From NCBI GenBank assembly GCA_017525035.1, contig JAFXTH010000023.1, positions 51,687 through 115,686 of the forward strand: a stretch of 64,000 bases of DNA, in the 5' to 3' direction. Under the pieces are notes generated by a model that was not told the DNA's origin, did no database searches, and saw only the letters and a program-made list of their open reading frames with translations. Of the stretch, positions 63,213 to 64,000 are shown in pieces. Numbering within the stretch: the first letter of the stretch is position 1; each line of letters begins with the position of its first letter. The stretch comes from Bacilli bacterium. Its GTDB lineage: Bacteria > Bacillota_I > Bacilli_A > RF39 > UBA660. The translations under genes and the position numbers were made by a program.

Positions 63213-64000
63213 TTACTTATCAGAAAAATATCCAAATATTTTGCTAATAAATGTATCATCAGTTAAATCTAACATACTTTGTTTGCTTTGTTCAATTTCT
63301 TTTATTTTATCATCATCAATAAGTGATATGTTCTTCTCTCTCAATTTCATCTTCTCATGGAAATATTTTATTATACCAATTGCACTTGAAAACTTGTTGC
63401 TTCTTATTCCCATTGTAGTCATGTTCAATGTTGTAGCATTTGTTCCTAAAACATTTTCAACCACATAACTAAATCCGACTAATTCAGTTATACCACCTGT
63501 TACAATTATATAACTTATTTTTCTTTTTGTTAAGTCATTTATTTCTTTTTTGGCAAGTTTTAATAGTTCAGTAATTCTTGCTTCTACTACTTCAGTAATT
63601 TCATATTGATTAATTGTTTTCTTTTCTCCATCGTCTAAAGTAAATTCTAATATTTCATTGTTATCAGCGTATCTTTTACTAGCTAGAGCAAATCTTTCTT
63701 TCAACTCTCTTGATGTTGAAGTATCAGTTCCGTAGATATATGTTATGTCATTGTCTACGTTTTTGCTACCTAAGTTAAATATGCTATCTTTGATAACAAT
63801 TCCTTTATTGAATATTGCAACATCAGTTTTATCATGACCTATGTTTATAATTGCTCCTAATTCTTCATCAGTTTCTTTTGTTTTTGCTTCAAAATAGTCA
63901 CCAATGCAGTTAAATGTTATATCTTCAACAGCAATACCAACTTCATGAAATACTTTTAAATAATCATAAATTTGCTTTTTAGGTGCAGTAGCTAATAATG
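63213..64000 (-). CDS. ftsA: cell division protein FtsA (partial, N-terminus beyond window)
   Basis: Actin-like membrane tether of FtsZ. The frame is open through base 64000. Visible are IAVEDITFNCIGDYFEAK, the second phosphate loop NIGHDKTDVAIFNKG (with His where most FtsA have Gly), SRELKERFALASKRYADNNE, and IIVTGGITELVGFSYVVENV (the adenosine loop). A C-terminal amphipathic helix ends FISKIFGYFSDK. It lies 12 bases before ftsZ, the usual order. The N-terminal third is outside the window. Confidence 0.93.
   Translation of the reverse strand, partial: LLATAPKKQIYDYLKVFHEVGIAVEDITFNCIGDYFEAKTKETDEELGAIINIGHDKTDVAIFNKGIVIKDSIFNLGSKNVDNDITYIYGTDTSTSRELKERFALASKRYADNNEILEFTLDDGEKKTINQYEITEVVEARITELLKLAKKEINDLTKRKISYIIVTGGITELVGFSYVVENVLGTNATTLNMTTMGIRSNKFSSAIGIIKYFHEKMKLREKNISLIDDDKIKEIEQSKQSMLDLTDDTFISKIFGYFSDK

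Overview
The window is strongly AT-rich and densely packed, and almost every gene lies on the minus strand. Only a divergent ribosomal protein L28 gene and one small membrane-protein gene are on the plus strand. Family content (PolC plus DnaE, SepF/DivIVA, YqeG/YqeH, TrmK, a DeoD-type phosphorylase, FtsK/SpoIIIE next to YmfF/YmfH) indicates a low-GC Bacillota. Standard stop usage with TGG for tryptophan argues against the Mycoplasma code. A pro-sigma-K factor, SpoIVFA, SpoIVFB, a SpoVID-like LysM protein, a YsxE-like partner and a SPOR-domain protein at the spoIIB position indicate an organism with endospore-formation ancestry. An uncultured gut-type member of the Bacilli or Erysipelotrichia is plausible, but I cannot name a species.

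Layout from left to right. 1-3.3 kb: polA-mutM (mutM runs off the left edge). 3.4-7.7 kb: accessory genes, namely two tandem DUF3419/BtaA-like transferase paralogues, then a DUF4176 protein paired with a 731-residue protein with a WXG/LXG-like N-terminus and a lipase-like C-terminus. 7.8-16.2 kb: topA, an operon of alpha/beta hydrolase, membrane-anchored MurF, Ddl and a degenerate transglutaminase-like protein, then yqeG-yqeH. 16.3-19.2 kb: cell-surface genes (cohesin/cadherin-like protein, Ig-like polysaccharide deacetylase). 19.3-25.3 kb: sigK, a zinc-ribbon protein, murE, and the cluster SPOR protein-radC-mreC-mreD-spoIVFA-spoIVFB. This cluster resembles the Bacillus subtilis spoIIB-maf-radC-mreBCD-minCD-spoIVFAB region with mreB, minC and minD missing. 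25.4-28.8 kb: thioredoxin/DsbD-like redox genes, cysteine desulfurase, a VirB2-like small membrane protein, and a tRNA-Ile/Asn/Glu operon with its own promoter and terminator. 28.8-34.2 kb: fmt, a large prepilin-like surface protein, spoVID-ysxE. 34.3-37.8 kb: the classical dnaG-sigA-trmK operon. 37.8-43.2 kb: a possible structured noncoding transcript and two adjacent giant sigma-70 proteins. 43.3-53.2 kb: small lipoprotein, second prepilin-like gene, polC, an unknown gene and dnaE. 53.3-64 kb: L28, then divIVA, sepF, a HerA-like ATPase, ymfH-ymfF, deoD, split ftsK/spoIIIE, ftsZ and ftsA (the last runs off the right edge).

The most unusual content is the pair of giant sigma factors. Each has a shared novel N-terminal domain of about 190 residues, a complete sigma2-sigma3-sigma4 core, and long C-terminal extensions carrying extra degenerate sigma4-like helix-turn-helix units. 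They sit a few hundred bases upstream of the normal housekeeping sigma operon. Two conserved genes, spoIVFB and the SpoIIIE motor half, appear to start at non-AUG codons (ATT and ATA) that standard gene callers would not use. Many ribosome binding sites here use the 3'-shifted motif AGGTGAT close to the start codon.
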